Source of the DNA: Syntrophaceae bacterium UBA6078
GTDB lineage: Bacteria > Desulfobacterota > Syntrophia > Syntrophales > UBA2210
DNA: 52,698 bases
Assembly: GCA_002428735.1 (NCBI GenBank)
Contig: DIXO01000012.1
Location: forward strand, 1-52,698
Direction: 5' to 3'
In this document: piece by piece, positions 34,884-43,812 of the stretch
Position numbering within the stretch: the stretch's first letter is position 1
Layout: every line of letters starts with the position of its first letter
Made by a program: the position numbers and the translations under genes
The notes under the pieces: model-generated
What the model was told of the DNA's origin: nothing
Database searches by the model: none
Seen by the model: the letters and a program-made list of their open reading frames with translations, nothing else

Positions 34884-35292
34884 CTTTTCCCCAGAGTTTC
34901 GAATAGATGGCGTCAAGGATGCCATTGATAAAAGATCCCGAATTGTCCGAACCGTAATTTTTCCCGATATCGATTGCCTCGTTCAGGGTCACCTTGGGTG
35001 GGATATCATCAAAATAGAGAAATTCCGATACCGCGGCCCTGAGGATATTTCTGTCCACCTTCGACATCCGATCCAGTGACCAGTGCTCAGAGCATGCCTG
35101 TATCAGATCGTCAATCTCCTTCAGGTGATCAGCGGTACACTGAATAAGCTGCGTGGAGAATTCAGCCGCCTCCTCCGGTATGCCGAAGCTATCCCGGAAA
35201 AGCCGTACGGCCTCATCGACGCCGACTTCCGTAACATCAATCTGATAGAGAACCTGCAGGGCGATCTCTCTCGCCTTTCTTCTGTGACCCAT
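34861..35292 (-). CDS. nusB: Transcription antitermination factor NusB
   Basis: NusB, 143 residues, is all-helical and binds boxA RNA with NusE (S10) to support rRNA antitermination. The N-terminal arginine-rich segment GHRRKAREIALQVLYQIDV and the C-terminal TLNEAIDIGKNYGSDNSGSFINGILDAI are diagnostic. It follows ribH after 24 bp, the standard rib-nusB arrangement of proteobacteria. Its end overlaps the M17N-like gene. Confidence 0.94.
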   Translation of the reverse strand: MGHRRKAREIALQVLYQIDVTEVGVDEAVRLFRDSFGIPEEAAEFSTQLIQCTADHLKEIDDLIQACSEHWSLDRMSKVDRNILRAAVSEFLYFDDIPPKVTLNEAIDIGKNYGSDNSGSFINGILDAIYSKLWGKDENHGIV

Positions 35293-35316
35293 TAATTCCT
35301 CAAAGCAGAGTGCCGG

Positions 35317-35781
35317 CTATAACAGCTTTAGGAGATTAGCCATCTCGATTGCCGATATGGCCGCATCCCATCCTTTGTTTCCCGCCTTGGTTCCGGCTCG
35401 TTCGATGGCCTGTTCCAGTGTATCGGAGGTGATGATGCCGAACGCGACCGGCGTCTCCGTTTCGAGTGTCACGAGCGCGATTCCTTTGGAAACTTCGGCG
35501 CTGATATACTCGAAGTGCGGCGTGCCGCCCCGTATCACCGCCCCCAGGCATATGACTGCGTCAAAAGAGCCGCTCTTTGCGAGCTTCTTTGCCGCGAGCG
35601 GTATCTCAAAGGCGCCGGGAACCCGGACGATACTGATATCTTTTTCGTCAGCCCCTGACCGTTTCAGTGCGTCCAGCGCCCCTTCAATGAGTTTGCTGCA
35701 GATGAAATCATTAAACCGGCTGGCTACGATACCAAACTTCAACCCCTTGGCTATGATTTTCCCCTCTATGATTTTGGCCAT
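35317..35781 (-). CDS. ribH: 6,7-dimethyl-8-ribityllumazine synthase
   Basis: Lumazine synthase, 154 residues, condenses 5-amino-6-ribitylaminouracil with 3,4-dihydroxy-2-butanone 4-P. FGIVASRFNDFI opens the fold. VPGAFEIPLAAKKLA, CLGAVIRGGTPHFEYIS with the catalytic His, and PVAFGIITSDTLEQAIERAGTKAGNKGWDAA are the family core. It assembles as a pentamer or 60-mer capsid. It follows ribBA by 92 bp. Confidence 0.95.
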   Translation of the reverse strand: MAKIIEGKIIAKGLKFGIVASRFNDFICSKLIEGALDALKRSGADEKDISIVRVPGAFEIPLAAKKLAKSGSFDAVICLGAVIRGGTPHFEYISAEVSKGIALVTLETETPVAFGIITSDTLEQAIERAGTKAGNKGWDAAISAIEMANLLKLL

Positions 35782-35873
35782 AATCCTGTTTCAGCTCCTT
35801 TCCGCCGTCTCTGTCACGGGTTCGATTCTTCCTCGGAACGTTCACGATCAGACGCCCCGTGAACCCGTCACCG

Positions 35874-37073
35874 CTATATTTCCAACAAGTGCCCCATCTT
35901 GTCTTTCTTGGTTTTCAGGTAGTGCAGGTTGATCTCGTTTGGCTTGATCTCTATGGGGACCCTTTCCACAACCGTTACGCCATACCCTTCCACTCCGACG
36001 ATCTTCTTCGGGTTGTTTGTCATGAGACGCATCTTCCTGACCCCGAGATCAACGAGTATCTGCGCCCCTATGCCGTAGTCCCTGAGATCTTCCTGAAATC
36101 CCAGCTCAAGATTAGCCTCCACGGTGTCGCGCCCCTGTTCCTGCAGGTTGTAAGCGCGTATCTTATTGACAATCCCGATTCCTCTCCCCTCCTGGTGCAT
36201 ATAGACGATGACGCCCTTCCCCTCCTGATTCACCATCTCCATGGCCTTGTGAAGCTGGTCGCCGCAGTCGCATCGCAGCGACCCGAAGAGGTCTCCCGTC
36301 ACACACTCGGAGTGGACGCGGACCAGCACCGCGTCGTCAGGCCCTATGTCCCCCTTCACGAGGGCGATGTGCTTCATATCGTCCACATCGTTCTCGTAGA
36401 CGATGACCCTGAATTCCCCTCCGTATTGAGTCGGGAGGGTAGCCTCGGCGACTCTCCGTATAAGACGCTCGTGCTGCATCCTGAAGTCGATGAGGTCGGC
36501 AATGGTGACAATCTTGATGCCGTGCTCCCTCGCGAATACTTCGAGATCAGGCATCCTCGCCATGGTTCCGTCTTCCTTCATGATCTCGCAGATAACCCCG
36601 GCGGGTTTCAGATACGCCAGCCGGGCGAGATCGACCGACCCCTCGGTCTGCCCGGTGCGGACCAGGACGCCCCCCCTGCGGGCCCGTATGGGAAAAACAT
36701 GTCCGGGGCTCACCAGGTCGCTTGGCTTTGCGCTGTCGGCAACCGCCGCCAAGATGGTAGTTGCCCGGTCCTTAGCGGAAATACCCGTTGTCACGCCGAC
36801 CCTCGCCTCAATCGAAACCGTAAAGGCCGTCCCGAAGCGCGACTCGTTATTGGCAGTCATGAGAGGAAGTTCCAGCCTGTCCGCCAAGTCTTCCGTCAGG
36901 GAAAGGCATATGAGACCCCTGCCGTGTTTTGCCATAAAGTTAATGGCTTGCGGGGTAACATGCTCGGCGGCCATGCACAGGTCACCCTCGTTTTCCCTGT
37001 CTTCATCGTCAACCAGTATCACCATCTTGCCATTTTTGATGTCTTCAATGGCCTCTCCAATCGTGCTCACCAT
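35874..37073 (-). CDS. ribBA: Bifunctional DHBP synthase / GTP cyclohydrolase II
   Basis: This two-domain enzyme has 399 residues. The RibB part (about 1-200) has ILVDDEDRENEGDL with its acidic metal site, FMAKHGRGLICL, and SPGHVFPIRARRGGVLVRTGQTE. The RibA part (about 205-399) has VRVHSECVTGDLFGSLRCDCGDQ with the three zinc Cys, and HQEGRGIGIVNKIRAYNLQEQG with its conserved Arg. It supplies both precursors of riboflavin. I start at ATG 37073 (MVSTIGEA) behind AAAGGAAAC; an upstream ATG at 37097 adds eight residues. It starts 31 bp after ribE. Confidence 0.95.
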   Translation of the reverse strand: MVSTIGEAIEDIKNGKMVILVDDEDRENEGDLCMAAEHVTPQAINFMAKHGRGLICLSLTEDLADRLELPLMTANNESRFGTAFTVSIEARVGVTTGISAKDRATTILAAVADSAKPSDLVSPGHVFPIRARRGGVLVRTGQTEGSVDLARLAYLKPAGVICEIMKEDGTMARMPDLEVFAREHGIKIVTIADLIDFRMQHERLIRRVAEATLPTQYGGEFRVIVYENDVDDMKHIALVKGDIGPDDAVLVRVHSECVTGDLFGSLRCDCGDQLHKAMEMVNQEGKGVIVYMHQEGRGIGIVNKIRAYNLQEQGRDTVEANLELGFQEDLRDYGIGAQILVDLGVRKMRLMTNNPKKIVGVEGYGVTVVERVPIEIKPNEINLHYLKTKKDKMGHLLEI

Positions 37074-37104
37074 CTTGTTTCCTTTATTCCTTTTCATGAT
37101 AGGG

Positions 37105-37740
37105 TCATTTCACAAATCCATGGCTTCTCAGGAAATCTTCATTGATTCCTCCGTCGGGATGGACGAATCGCTCCACATATTTTCCCAAGATATCCGTTTC
37201 CACATTCACACGGTCGCCTGCTTTTTTGAATCCGAGCGTCGTCTCCCGGGCGGTGTGAGGAATGATATTAACATAAAACCGGTTATTTTCATATCGGTTA
37301 ACCGTCAGGCTGATGCCGTCCACGGCGACAGACCCCTTCAGAACGATGTAACGCCCCGTCTCCGCTCCGACCTCAATACCGAATATGATGGAGTTTGATC
37401 TTTCGGTGCGTTCCCGGATGTCGCCCGTACAATCAACGTGCCCCAGAACGAAGTGCCCGCCCAGTGGTTTGCTCAGGGTGAGAGCCCGCTCCAGGTTGAC
37501 CGTGTCTCCGATTCTGAAGTCCCTCACGGTGGTCTTTGCCAGGGTCTCCGCCGACACATCGGCGGAAAAGCCGTTGTTCGCAACTGCCATGACAGTCAGG
37601 CAGGCACCGCTCACCGCGATGCTGTCACCCACCCGCACACCCCCAAGGTCCATCGATGTGCCGACGGCGAGCCGGGCGTCCGCTCCCCTTCTGACGATAT
37701 CCCTGACGATGCCCACACTTTCAATAATGCCGGTAAACAT
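37105..37740 (-). CDS. ribE: Riboflavin synthase, alpha subunit
   Basis: Riboflavin synthase, 211 residues, dismutates two lumazines to riboflavin. It has two internal lumazine-binding barrels: MFTGIIESVG with GDSIAVSGACLTV near residue 40, and the second copy with GHFVLGHVDCTG near 97 and SVAVDGISLTVN near 138. Its ATG overlaps the nrdR stop by one base (TGATG). ribD, which often precedes ribE, is not here. Confidence 0.95.
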   Translation of the reverse strand: MFTGIIESVGIVRDIVRRGADARLAVGTSMDLGGVRVGDSIAVSGACLTVMAVANNGFSADVSAETLAKTTVRDFRIGDTVNLERALTLSKPLGGHFVLGHVDCTGDIRERTERSNSIIFGIEVGAETGRYIVLKGSVAVDGISLTVNRYENNRFYVNIIPHTARETTLGFKKAGDRVNVETDILGKYVERFVHPDGGINEDFLRSHGFVK

Positions 37741-38198
37741 CAGGCGTCCTTTTTGAGAAATCCCTTCAGTTCTTCCATGAATTCATTCACATCCCGGAAT
37801 TCCCGGTACACGGAGGCGAATCGCACATAGGCCACCGCGTCGAGGGTATGGAGCGTTTCCATGATCTTTTCCCCTATCACATGGGTGGGGATCTCCTTCA
37901 TCTGGAGTTCCTGGCATTCCTGCTCGATCCGGTTGACCGCGTCCTCTATGGTCTCCACGCTGATGGGGCGTTTCTCGCAGGCTTTCTTTATGCCCGTGAA
38001 GATCTTGGTTCTGTCAAACTCTTCCCTCCTGCCGTCCTTCTTGACGACAACAGGGATAACATCTTCCACATATTCGTAGGTGGTGAACCGTTTATGGCAG
38101 TTGAGGCACTCTCTCCTCCGCCGTATGGCGTTGCCGTCCCTGCTGATACGCGAGTCAATGACCTTGTTTTCTCCATTTGAGCAGAAAGGACAATTCAT
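37740..38198 (-). CDS. nrdR: Transcriptional repressor NrdR
   Basis: NrdR, 152 residues, represses ribonucleotide reductase genes in response to ATP/dATP. The N-terminal zinc ribbon MNCPFCSNGENKVIDSR...CLNCHKRFTTYE holds four Cys (3, 6, 32, 35). The ATP-cone follows from PVVVKKDGRREEFDRTK to about residue 140. No NrdR-box pair is evident in its own leader. Its start overlaps the dCMP deaminase stop (ATGA) and its stop overlaps ribE. Confidence 0.95.
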   Translation of the reverse strand: MNCPFCSNGENKVIDSRISRDGNAIRRRRECLNCHKRFTTYEYVEDVIPVVVKKDGRREEFDRTKIFTGIKKACEKRPISVETIEDAVNRIEQECQELQMKEIPTHVIGEKIMETLHTLDAVAYVRFASVYREFRDVNEFMEELKGFLKKDA

Positions 38199-38653
38199 AG
38201 GCTTCTCCCCTCTATGCCTGCTTCCCTGAGCATTTCAACGGCAAGTGTGTCCCGGTAGCTTTCCCGGTAGACAAAAGATTCGATCCCCGAATTGATGATC
38301 ATTTTGGCGCATATGATGCAGGGGTGGGTGGTGCAGTATAAGGTTGACCCCTTCGTGCTCACTCCGTACAGAGCGGCCTGGATGATGGCGTTCTGTTCCG
38401 CGTGTAGTCCCCGGCACAGTTCATGGCGCTCGCCTGAAGGAACCTTCAGCTTGTCCCGCAGGCATCCTGTCTCCGAGCAGTGCGCAATTCCCGCAGGCGG
38501 ACCGTTGTAACCCGTTGCCAGGATCCGCTTGTCCCGGACCAGAATGGCCCCGACCTTGCGCCTCAGGCAGGTGGAACGCCGCGACACCAGTTCCACGATA
38601 TCCATGAAATATTGATCCCATGAGGGGCGCGCGTTCCGCGTTTCAGGTTTCAT
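38195..38653 (-). CDS. Deoxycytidylate (dCMP) deaminase
   Basis: This zinc-dependent deaminase of 152 residues has the HAE motif in GLHAEQNAIIQAA (about 93) and PCIICAKMIINSG (about 118), which complete the Zn site. The RRKVGAILVRDKRILATGYNG entry and a Cys-rich insert with HCSETGC are typical of dCMP deaminases of the ComEB type. It converts dCMP to dUMP for dTMP synthesis. It sits between glyA, which supplies one-carbon units for thymidylate, and nrdR, so the context is dNTP supply. It is not RibD: the reductase domain is missing. Confidence 0.9.
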   Translation of the reverse strand: MKPETRNARPSWDQYFMDIVELVSRRSTCLRRKVGAILVRDKRILATGYNGPPAGIAHCSETGCLRDKLKVPSGERHELCRGLHAEQNAIIQAALYGVSTKGSTLYCTTHPCIICAKMIINSGIESFVYRESYRDTLAVEMLREAGIEGRSL

Positions 38654-38742
38654 CTTCTGCGCCTTCCTGCATCATCATCTTTTTCTCTGTGCCACAGGCA
38701 CGAACAGTCGGTTTTACAAAGATCAGCCGTGTGCCTGAACGG

Positions 38743-39999
38743 TCAGATACGCGCCTCAATGCGATCCCGGTACAGGGGAAATGACTCACAGAGGGTGGCA
38801 ACCTCCTTTTTTACCTCGAGGATACGTTCTTCGCTGGCCACATCATTGATGATGGAGGTGATAAGCCGGCCGATGGTCTGCATCTCCCGTTCCTTCATGC
38901 CCCGTGTGGTGAGGGCGGGGGTCCCGAGCCGAATGCCGCTGGTAACCATGGGGCCCTTCGTGTCGAAGGGGATGCCGTTCTTGTTCGTGGTAATTCCCGC
39001 CCTGTCAAGCGCCGCCTCGGTTTCTTTTCCGGTGACACCCTTGTCGGTCAGGTCGATCAGTATCAGGTGGTTGTCGGTCCCGCCCGAGACGAGGCGAATG
39101 CCCCCCTTTGTCAGCTCCTCTGCGAGGGCCCGGGCGTTTTTCAAAATCTGGAGCTGATACTCCTTGAAGGTCGGTTCGAGGGCTTCCTTGAAGGCCACCG
39201 CCTTGGCCGCGATGATATGCATGAGCGGCCCCCCCTGGCTGCCGGGAAAGATACGGCTGTCGAGGACCTTTGCATAGTCCTCCCGGCACATGATCATGCC
39301 GCCCCGCGGGCCGCGCAGGGTCTTGTGGGTCGTTGTCGTGACAAATTCACACACCGGAACGGGGGACGGGTGGAGGCCGACGGCAACAAGGCCGGCGATG
39401 TGGGCAATGTCCGCCATGATCGCCGCTCCAGTCCTGTCCGCTATCTCCCGAAAGGCCTGAAAATCGATGGTCCGGGGATAGGCGCTGGCCCCGACGACGA
39501 TCAGTTTGGGGTTATGGCGTTTCGCCTGATCTTCAACCTCGTTGAAATCAATGGTCTCTGTTTTCCGGTCCACCCCGTATGAGACGACATTGTAGAGCCG
39601 CCCCGAAAAGTTGACCGGACTGCCATGGGTGAGGTGCCCGCCGTGGGAAAGATTCATCCCCAGGATCGTGTCACCCGGCTCCAGTGTGGCGAAATAGACC
39701 CCCATATTCGCCTGGCTTCCGGAATGGGGCTGCACATTGACGTGATCCGCGCCGAACAGCTGTTTCGCCCGCTCTATGGCGAGGGTTTCCGCCACATCGA
39801 CAAACTCGCACCCCCCGTAATACCGCTTCCCCGGGTATCCTTCCGCGTACTTGTTTGTCATGATGCAGCCCTGCGCCTCAAGCACCGCCTCGCTTACAAA
39901 GTTCTCCGAGGCAATCAGTTCAAGCTTGCCGGCCTGCCGTCTGGTTTCATCGAGTATCGCCCGGGCGATTTCCGGATCCGTCTTGTGCAATATGGACAT
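38743..39999 (-). CDS. glyA: Serine hydroxymethyltransferase
   Basis: GlyA, 418 residues, is a PLP enzyme that converts Ser and tetrahydrofolate to Gly and methylene-THF. KLELIASENFVSEAVLEAQG opens the protein. TNKYAEGYPGKRYYGGCEFVD follows, and the PLP Lys is in VTTTTHKTLRGPRGGMI (about residue 225). The C-terminal half is regular to YRDRIE. Its ATG overlaps the rpiB stop (TAATG). About 90 bp separate it from the dCMP deaminase. Confidence 0.96.
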   Translation of the reverse strand: MSILHKTDPEIARAILDETRRQAGKLELIASENFVSEAVLEAQGCIMTNKYAEGYPGKRYYGGCEFVDVAETLAIERAKQLFGADHVNVQPHSGSQANMGVYFATLEPGDTILGMNLSHGGHLTHGSPVNFSGRLYNVVSYGVDRKTETIDFNEVEDQAKRHNPKLIVVGASAYPRTIDFQAFREIADRTGAAIMADIAHIAGLVAVGLHPSPVPVCEFVTTTTHKTLRGPRGGMIMCREDYAKVLDSRIFPGSQGGPLMHIIAAKAVAFKEALEPTFKEYQLQILKNARALAEELTKGGIRLVSGGTDNHLILIDLTDKGVTGKETEAALDRAGITTNKNGIPFDTKGPMVTSGIRLGTPALTTRGMKEREMQTIGRLITSIINDVASEERILEVKKEVATLCESFPLYRDRIEARI

Positions 40000-40433
40000 T
40001 ATCTCTTCTCCTTCTCAATATTCCGTATCTTTTCGAGACGCTGCTCGTGCCGTCCTCCCTCAAAAGGGGTGTCAAGCCAGACCGTGGCAATGGCGACGGC
40101 CGTCTCCGGGTCCGTTCGCCTTCCGGCAAGCACGAGCACGTTGGCGTCGTTATGCATCCTGCTGAGGCGGGCCGTTTCCGTATCCGTACAGAGGGCCGCT
40201 CTGATGCCGGGAAACTTGTTCGCAACGATCGACATGCCAATGCCGGAGCCGCAGATCAGGATTCCCCGGTCGTATTCCCCCGATGATACCGCGCGGGCCA
40301 CACGGGCTCCGAAATCGGGATAGTCCACGGAATCCTCGCTGCCGGTGCCGATGTCCGTCATGCCGCCGATGGCCTTCTTCAGAGCCTCCTTTAACAGAAA
40401 ACCGGCATGATCGGAACCGATAACGATCTTCAT
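39999..40433 (-). CDS. rpiB: Ribose-5-phosphate isomerase B
   Basis: RpiB/LacAB family, 144 residues, interconverts ribose-5-P and ribulose-5-P, the latter being the RibB substrate. MKIVIGSDHAGFLLKEAL is the entry motif. DYPDFGARVARAV, GILICGSGIGMSIVANKFPGIRAALC and ARLSRMHNDANVLVLAGR follow. The start at 40433 has GAGG eight bases upstream; an in-frame codon at 40448 overlaps fabF. It lies 11 bp after the fabF stop. Confidence 0.94.
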   Translation of the reverse strand: MKIVIGSDHAGFLLKEALKKAIGGMTDIGTGSEDSVDYPDFGARVARAVSSGEYDRGILICGSGIGMSIVANKFPGIRAALCTDTETARLSRMHNDANVLVLAGRRTDPETAVAIATVWLDTPFEGGRHEQRLEKIRNIEKEKR

Positions 40434-40444
40434 GATGATCCTCT

Positions 40445-41692
40445 TCACCCCTCAAATTTCTTGAATATCACCACCGAATTGACACCGCCGAACCCGAAGG
40501 TGTTGGACATGGCGGCCCTGATCTCCCGGCTTCGCGCTTGGTGCGGCGTATAGTCCAGGTCGCACTGCGGATCGGGATTGTCCAGATTGATCGTGGGTGG
40601 CACCACTCCTTCCTGGATAGCTTTGACGGAAAAGATGGCCTCCGCCCCCCCCGCAGCTCCCAGCATATGACCCGTCATCGATTTTGTAGAACTGATGGCA
40701 ACATCCCGGCTGTGGGCGTCAAAAACCGTCTTGATGGCTTCCGTTTCATACGCGTCGTTCAGAGCGGTCGATGTGCCGTGGGCGTTGATATAATCGATCT
40801 CTGACGGCTCCATCTCCGCGTCCTGCAGGGCGAGCCGCATGCACCGTACGGCGCCGTCATGCCCCGGAGGGGGGGCCGCCATGTGGAAGGCGTCGCTCGT
40901 TGATCCCGTCCCCGCAAGCTCGGCGTAAATCCGGGCTCCCCGCTTGAGGGCCCATGACATCTCCTCCAGGATGATAACGCCGCATCCCTCGCCTATGACA
41001 AAGCCGTCTCTGTCGCGGTCGAAGGGCCTGCTTGCCCGCCGGGGCTCGTCATTTCTGGTCGACAGCGTCCTCATGGCCCCGAATCCCGCTACGGCAAGGG
41101 GAGCGACGGCCGCCTCCGTTCCGCCCGTTATCATGGCGTCCGCGTACCCGCAGGCTATGGTTCTGAAAGCATCCGCGATGGCGCTGTTCCCTGAAGCGCA
41201 TGCCGTGACGGTGCAGCTGATGGGGCCCTTGGCGCCGAATCGCATAGACACCTGCCCGGGCGCCAGATTGGCCAGCACCGCCGGAACGGTGAAAGGAGAC
41301 AGCCTCCCCGGTCCTGAGTTGAGCAGGGTTTCCTTCTCCTTCTCGATGGTGGTCAGACCGCCAATGGCGGAGCCCAGAATAACCCCGACCCGCTCGGCAT
41401 TGTCGTTTCCGATCGCCAGATCCGCATCGCGCATGGCCATCTCCGAGGCCGCAAGGGCGTAGATGATAAAATCATCCAGCCTGCGCCGTTCTTTTGCATT
41501 GACAAAGGCCAGGGGGTCAAACCCCTTGACCTCTCCCGCTATCTTCGTCTTGAAGCCGGCAGTGTCAAACCGGGTAATCTCAGCGATACCGGGCGTACCG
41601 GAACAGATTCCCGCCCAGGTGTCTTCCAGACAATTACCCAAGGGACTCACAATACCCAGTCCCGTTATGACAACCCTCCGCCTCGACGTCAT
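40445..41692 (-). CDS. fabF: 3-oxoacyl-ACP synthase II
   Basis: KAS II, 415 residues, elongates acyl-ACP with malonyl-ACP. The Cys-His-His triad is visible in TVTACASGNSAI (about 165), INAHGTSTALND (about 305) and SMTGHMLGAAGG (about 341). RRRVVITGLGIVSPLGN opens the fold and NTFGFGGVNSVVIF ends it. It starts two bases after acpP ends. It is the only condensing enzyme in this cluster; FabH is absent. Confidence 0.96.
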   Translation of the reverse strand: MTSRRRVVITGLGIVSPLGNCLEDTWAGICSGTPGIAEITRFDTAGFKTKIAGEVKGFDPLAFVNAKERRRLDDFIIYALAASEMAMRDADLAIGNDNAERVGVILGSAIGGLTTIEKEKETLLNSGPGRLSPFTVPAVLANLAPGQVSMRFGAKGPISCTVTACASGNSAIADAFRTIACGYADAMITGGTEAAVAPLAVAGFGAMRTLSTRNDEPRRASRPFDRDRDGFVIGEGCGVIILEEMSWALKRGARIYAELAGTGSTSDAFHMAAPPPGHDGAVRCMRLALQDAEMEPSEIDYINAHGTSTALNDAYETEAIKTVFDAHSRDVAISSTKSMTGHMLGAAGGAEAIFSVKAIQEGVVPPTINLDNPDPQCDLDYTPHQARSREIRAAMSNTFGFGGVNSVVIFKKFEG

Positions 41693-41694
41693 GA

Positions 41695-41934
41695 CTATGA
41701 CAATCTTCCCTTTATGTAATCGGTGATATCCTTCACCGTGCGTATCTTGGCCAGATCATCATCCGATATCTCCAGTCCGAAGTGGTCTTCCATTGCCATG
41801 ATCAGTTCCACTATATCAAGAGAGTCGGCCCCCAGGTCGTCGATAAACGCCGCCTCGGGGACGCACTCTTCTTCCGTTATATTCAACTGTTCAACGATAA
41901 CTGCTTTGATTTTTTCTTCGAGCTGAACGGTCAT
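41695..41934 (-). CDS. acpP: Acyl carrier protein
   Basis: ACP, 79 residues, acidic and helical. The phosphopantetheine Ser is in DLGADSLDIVELIMAMED (Ser38 region). GGGAGGAAAAGG before the ATG is a very strong ribosome site, as expected for an abundant protein. It lies between fabG and fabF in the usual order. Confidence 0.97.
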   Translation of the reverse strand: MTVQLEEKIKAVIVEQLNITEEECVPEAAFIDDLGADSLDIVELIMAMEDHFGLEISDDDLAKIRTVKDITDYIKGRLS

Positions 41935-41976
41935 TCCTTTTCCTCCCTCATGTATATATCAGATTTTTTACCTGTG

Positions 41977-42747
41977 TCACATGTACAGTCCGCCGTTGAC
42001 CTGTATCACCTGGCCCGTGATGTAATCGGCCCTCGCGGAAGCAAGGAATCCCACAACACCCGCTACATCATCCGGCGTTCCGGCTCTCCCCAGCGGCACC
42101 TGGTCCAGCACCGCCCCTTTGCGTTTTTCCTCCATGGTGCCGGTCATATCGGTTGCGATAAGTCCCGGAGCAACGGCGTTAACGCAGATATTCCTTGAAC
42201 CCAGCTCCCGGGCCAGCGACTTGGTAAGCCCAACAATCCCCGCTTTGGATGCGGAGTACGCTGCCTGTCCGGCGTTTCCGGAGAGGGCGACCACGGATGT
42301 CATATTGATGATTCGCCCCCACCTCTGTTTTATCATATATCTGACGACCGCCTGGCAGCAGTTGATGGTTCCGGTCAGATTCACCGCCATGACACTGTTC
42401 CAGACCTCCGGCTTCGTCCTGACAAAGAGACCGCTCTGGGTCATGCCGGCATTGTTTACCAGGATGTCAATTCGTCCGCGATTTTCAATCATTCCCTGAA
42501 CGGCAGCAGTGACGGCGTTCACATCCGATACGTCGAATCTCAGGAGGTCTCCCGTCCCTCCCTGCGCGCGGACAAGCTCCAACGTCGCCCGGGCCTCTCT
42601 GTCGTTGCGGACATAATTGATGCCGACGAAGGCCCCCATGCGGGCAAGTTCCACTGCGATGGCCCTTCCGATTCCCCGTGATCCCCCCGTTACGAGGGCG
42701 GTTTTTCCATCGAGAGGCTTTTCGTCCGGTTTGTTCATATCAATCAC
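41977..42747 (-). CDS. fabG: 3-oxoacyl-ACP reductase
   Basis: FabG, 256 residues, is a short-chain dehydrogenase that reduces 3-oxoacyl-ACP with NADPH. Motifs are TGGSRGIGRAIAVELA near residue 20, LVNNAGMTQSG near 95, the catalytic Ser in INMTSVVALSGN and YxxxK in AAYSASKAGIVGL, with IATDMTG later. The C-terminal DYITGQVIQVNGGLYM is standard. The context of fabD and acpP supports FabG over other SDRs. The ATG at 42747 or 42738 (MNKP) may be used. Confidence 0.94.
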   Translation of the reverse strand: MIDMNKPDEKPLDGKTALVTGGSRGIGRAIAVELARMGAFVGINYVRNDREARATLELVRAQGGTGDLLRFDVSDVNAVTAAVQGMIENRGRIDILVNNAGMTQSGLFVRTKPEVWNSVMAVNLTGTINCCQAVVRYMIKQRWGRIINMTSVVALSGNAGQAAYSASKAGIVGLTKSLARELGSRNICVNAVAPGLIATDMTGTMEEKRKGAVLDQVPLGRAGTPDDVAGVVGFLASARADYITGQVIQVNGGLYM

Positions 42748-42822
42748 CCGCGTGTTTTTACTGACAACTCCTGCCGCACATGCTCTGAAATCCCGTCAAC
42801 CGGTTTGTCCCGAGGGACAATC

Positions 42823-43776
42823 CTATGCCGCTTCACCGCCATCAAAAAAATCGGCGGTTGCTTCCAGTGAGGCCTCGTCTTCTACGTTCAGGGTTTTGAT
42901 ATCTCTGTCGATTCTTTTTATCAGGGCTGTCAGTGTTTTCTTTGGCCCTATTTCGACTATGGTCTGTACCCCCATTCGGGCCATCCGCTCTATGGTTTGC
43001 TGCCACCGCACAGGGGAGGCAAACTGCCGTATCAGGAGTGTTCTGGTCGTATCTCTTTCATGCACCAGATCCGGGTCGAAATTCGGTATGACCGGTATCT
43101 CGCACTGCCCGATCGCGACGCTGTCCAGATACCGATTCAGCCGTTCCGCCGCTGTGTTGAGGAGACTGCAATGACAGGGAACGCTTACGGAGAGTTTCAC
43201 CACCATCCGGGCGCCCTCTTCACGCGCCTTCGTCATGGCCCGCTCCACCGCCGCCGTGGCGCCGGAGATGACAAACTGACCGGGGCAGTTGATATTGGCC
43301 ACCTCCACCACCCCGTACTTCCTCTCCACGGCTTGGCATATCTCATCAACGGATTGCTGAGGGAGGCCGATAATGGCCGCCATGCAACCCTGCCCCGGAG
43401 GTACCGCTTCCTGCTGGTACTCTCCCCGCGCGTATACGAGTCTGACGGCATCCGAAAAATCGAGGGCACCGGCGGCGCAGAGGGCTGCGAATTCTCCCAG
43501 ACTGTGCCCTGCCAGCATCGATGGTTCCACCCCTGTCACGCTTTTAAATACCCGGTACAAGGCTACATCGACAGTCAAAACCGCCGCCTGTGTGTTTGGC
43601 GTGAGATCGAGGGCATCCCGGGGTCCTTCAAAACAAAGCCGGGCGATATCAATGTTGAGCGCATCCCCGGCCTTGTCAAAGATCTCCTTTGCTTCGTGGA
43701 ACCCTTCGTACAGATCCTTTCCCATGCCGACGTATTGTGAACCCTGACCGGGGAAAACGATGCCTATGGTATCCAT
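42823..43776 (-). CDS. fabD: Malonyl-CoA:ACP transacylase
   Basis: FabD, 317 residues, loads malonate onto ACP. FPGQGSQYVGMGKDL opens the protein. The nucleophile is in LAGHSLGEFAALCAAG (about residue 92). The Arg is in RGEYQQEAVPPGQGCMAAI and the His in VSVPCHCSLL (about 201). GAGGG precedes the ATG. Its start is only 36 bp from the rpmF stop, where plsX and fabH usually lie. Confidence 0.95.
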   Translation of the reverse strand: MDTIGIVFPGQGSQYVGMGKDLYEGFHEAKEIFDKAGDALNIDIARLCFEGPRDALDLTPNTQAAVLTVDVALYRVFKSVTGVEPSMLAGHSLGEFAALCAAGALDFSDAVRLVYARGEYQQEAVPPGQGCMAAIIGLPQQSVDEICQAVERKYGVVEVANINCPGQFVISGATAAVERAMTKAREEGARMVVKLSVSVPCHCSLLNTAAERLNRYLDSVAIGQCEIPVIPNFDPDLVHERDTTRTLLIRQFASPVRWQQTIERMARMGVQTIVEIGPKKTLTALIKRIDRDIKTLNVEDEASLEATADFFDGGEAA

Positions 43777-43812
43777 GCCTTTTCGCCCTCAGAGCACCGG
43801 CGCGGGGAACGT

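Noticed and set aside
35859..37145. Reading frame of 428 codons antisense to ribBA
   Set aside because: It lies entirely over a well-supported enzyme gene and shows no family motif.
37741..38742. FMN riboswitch for the rib genes
   Set aside because: Genes overlap or nearly abut here and I see no RFN-element sequence blocks in the short spacers.
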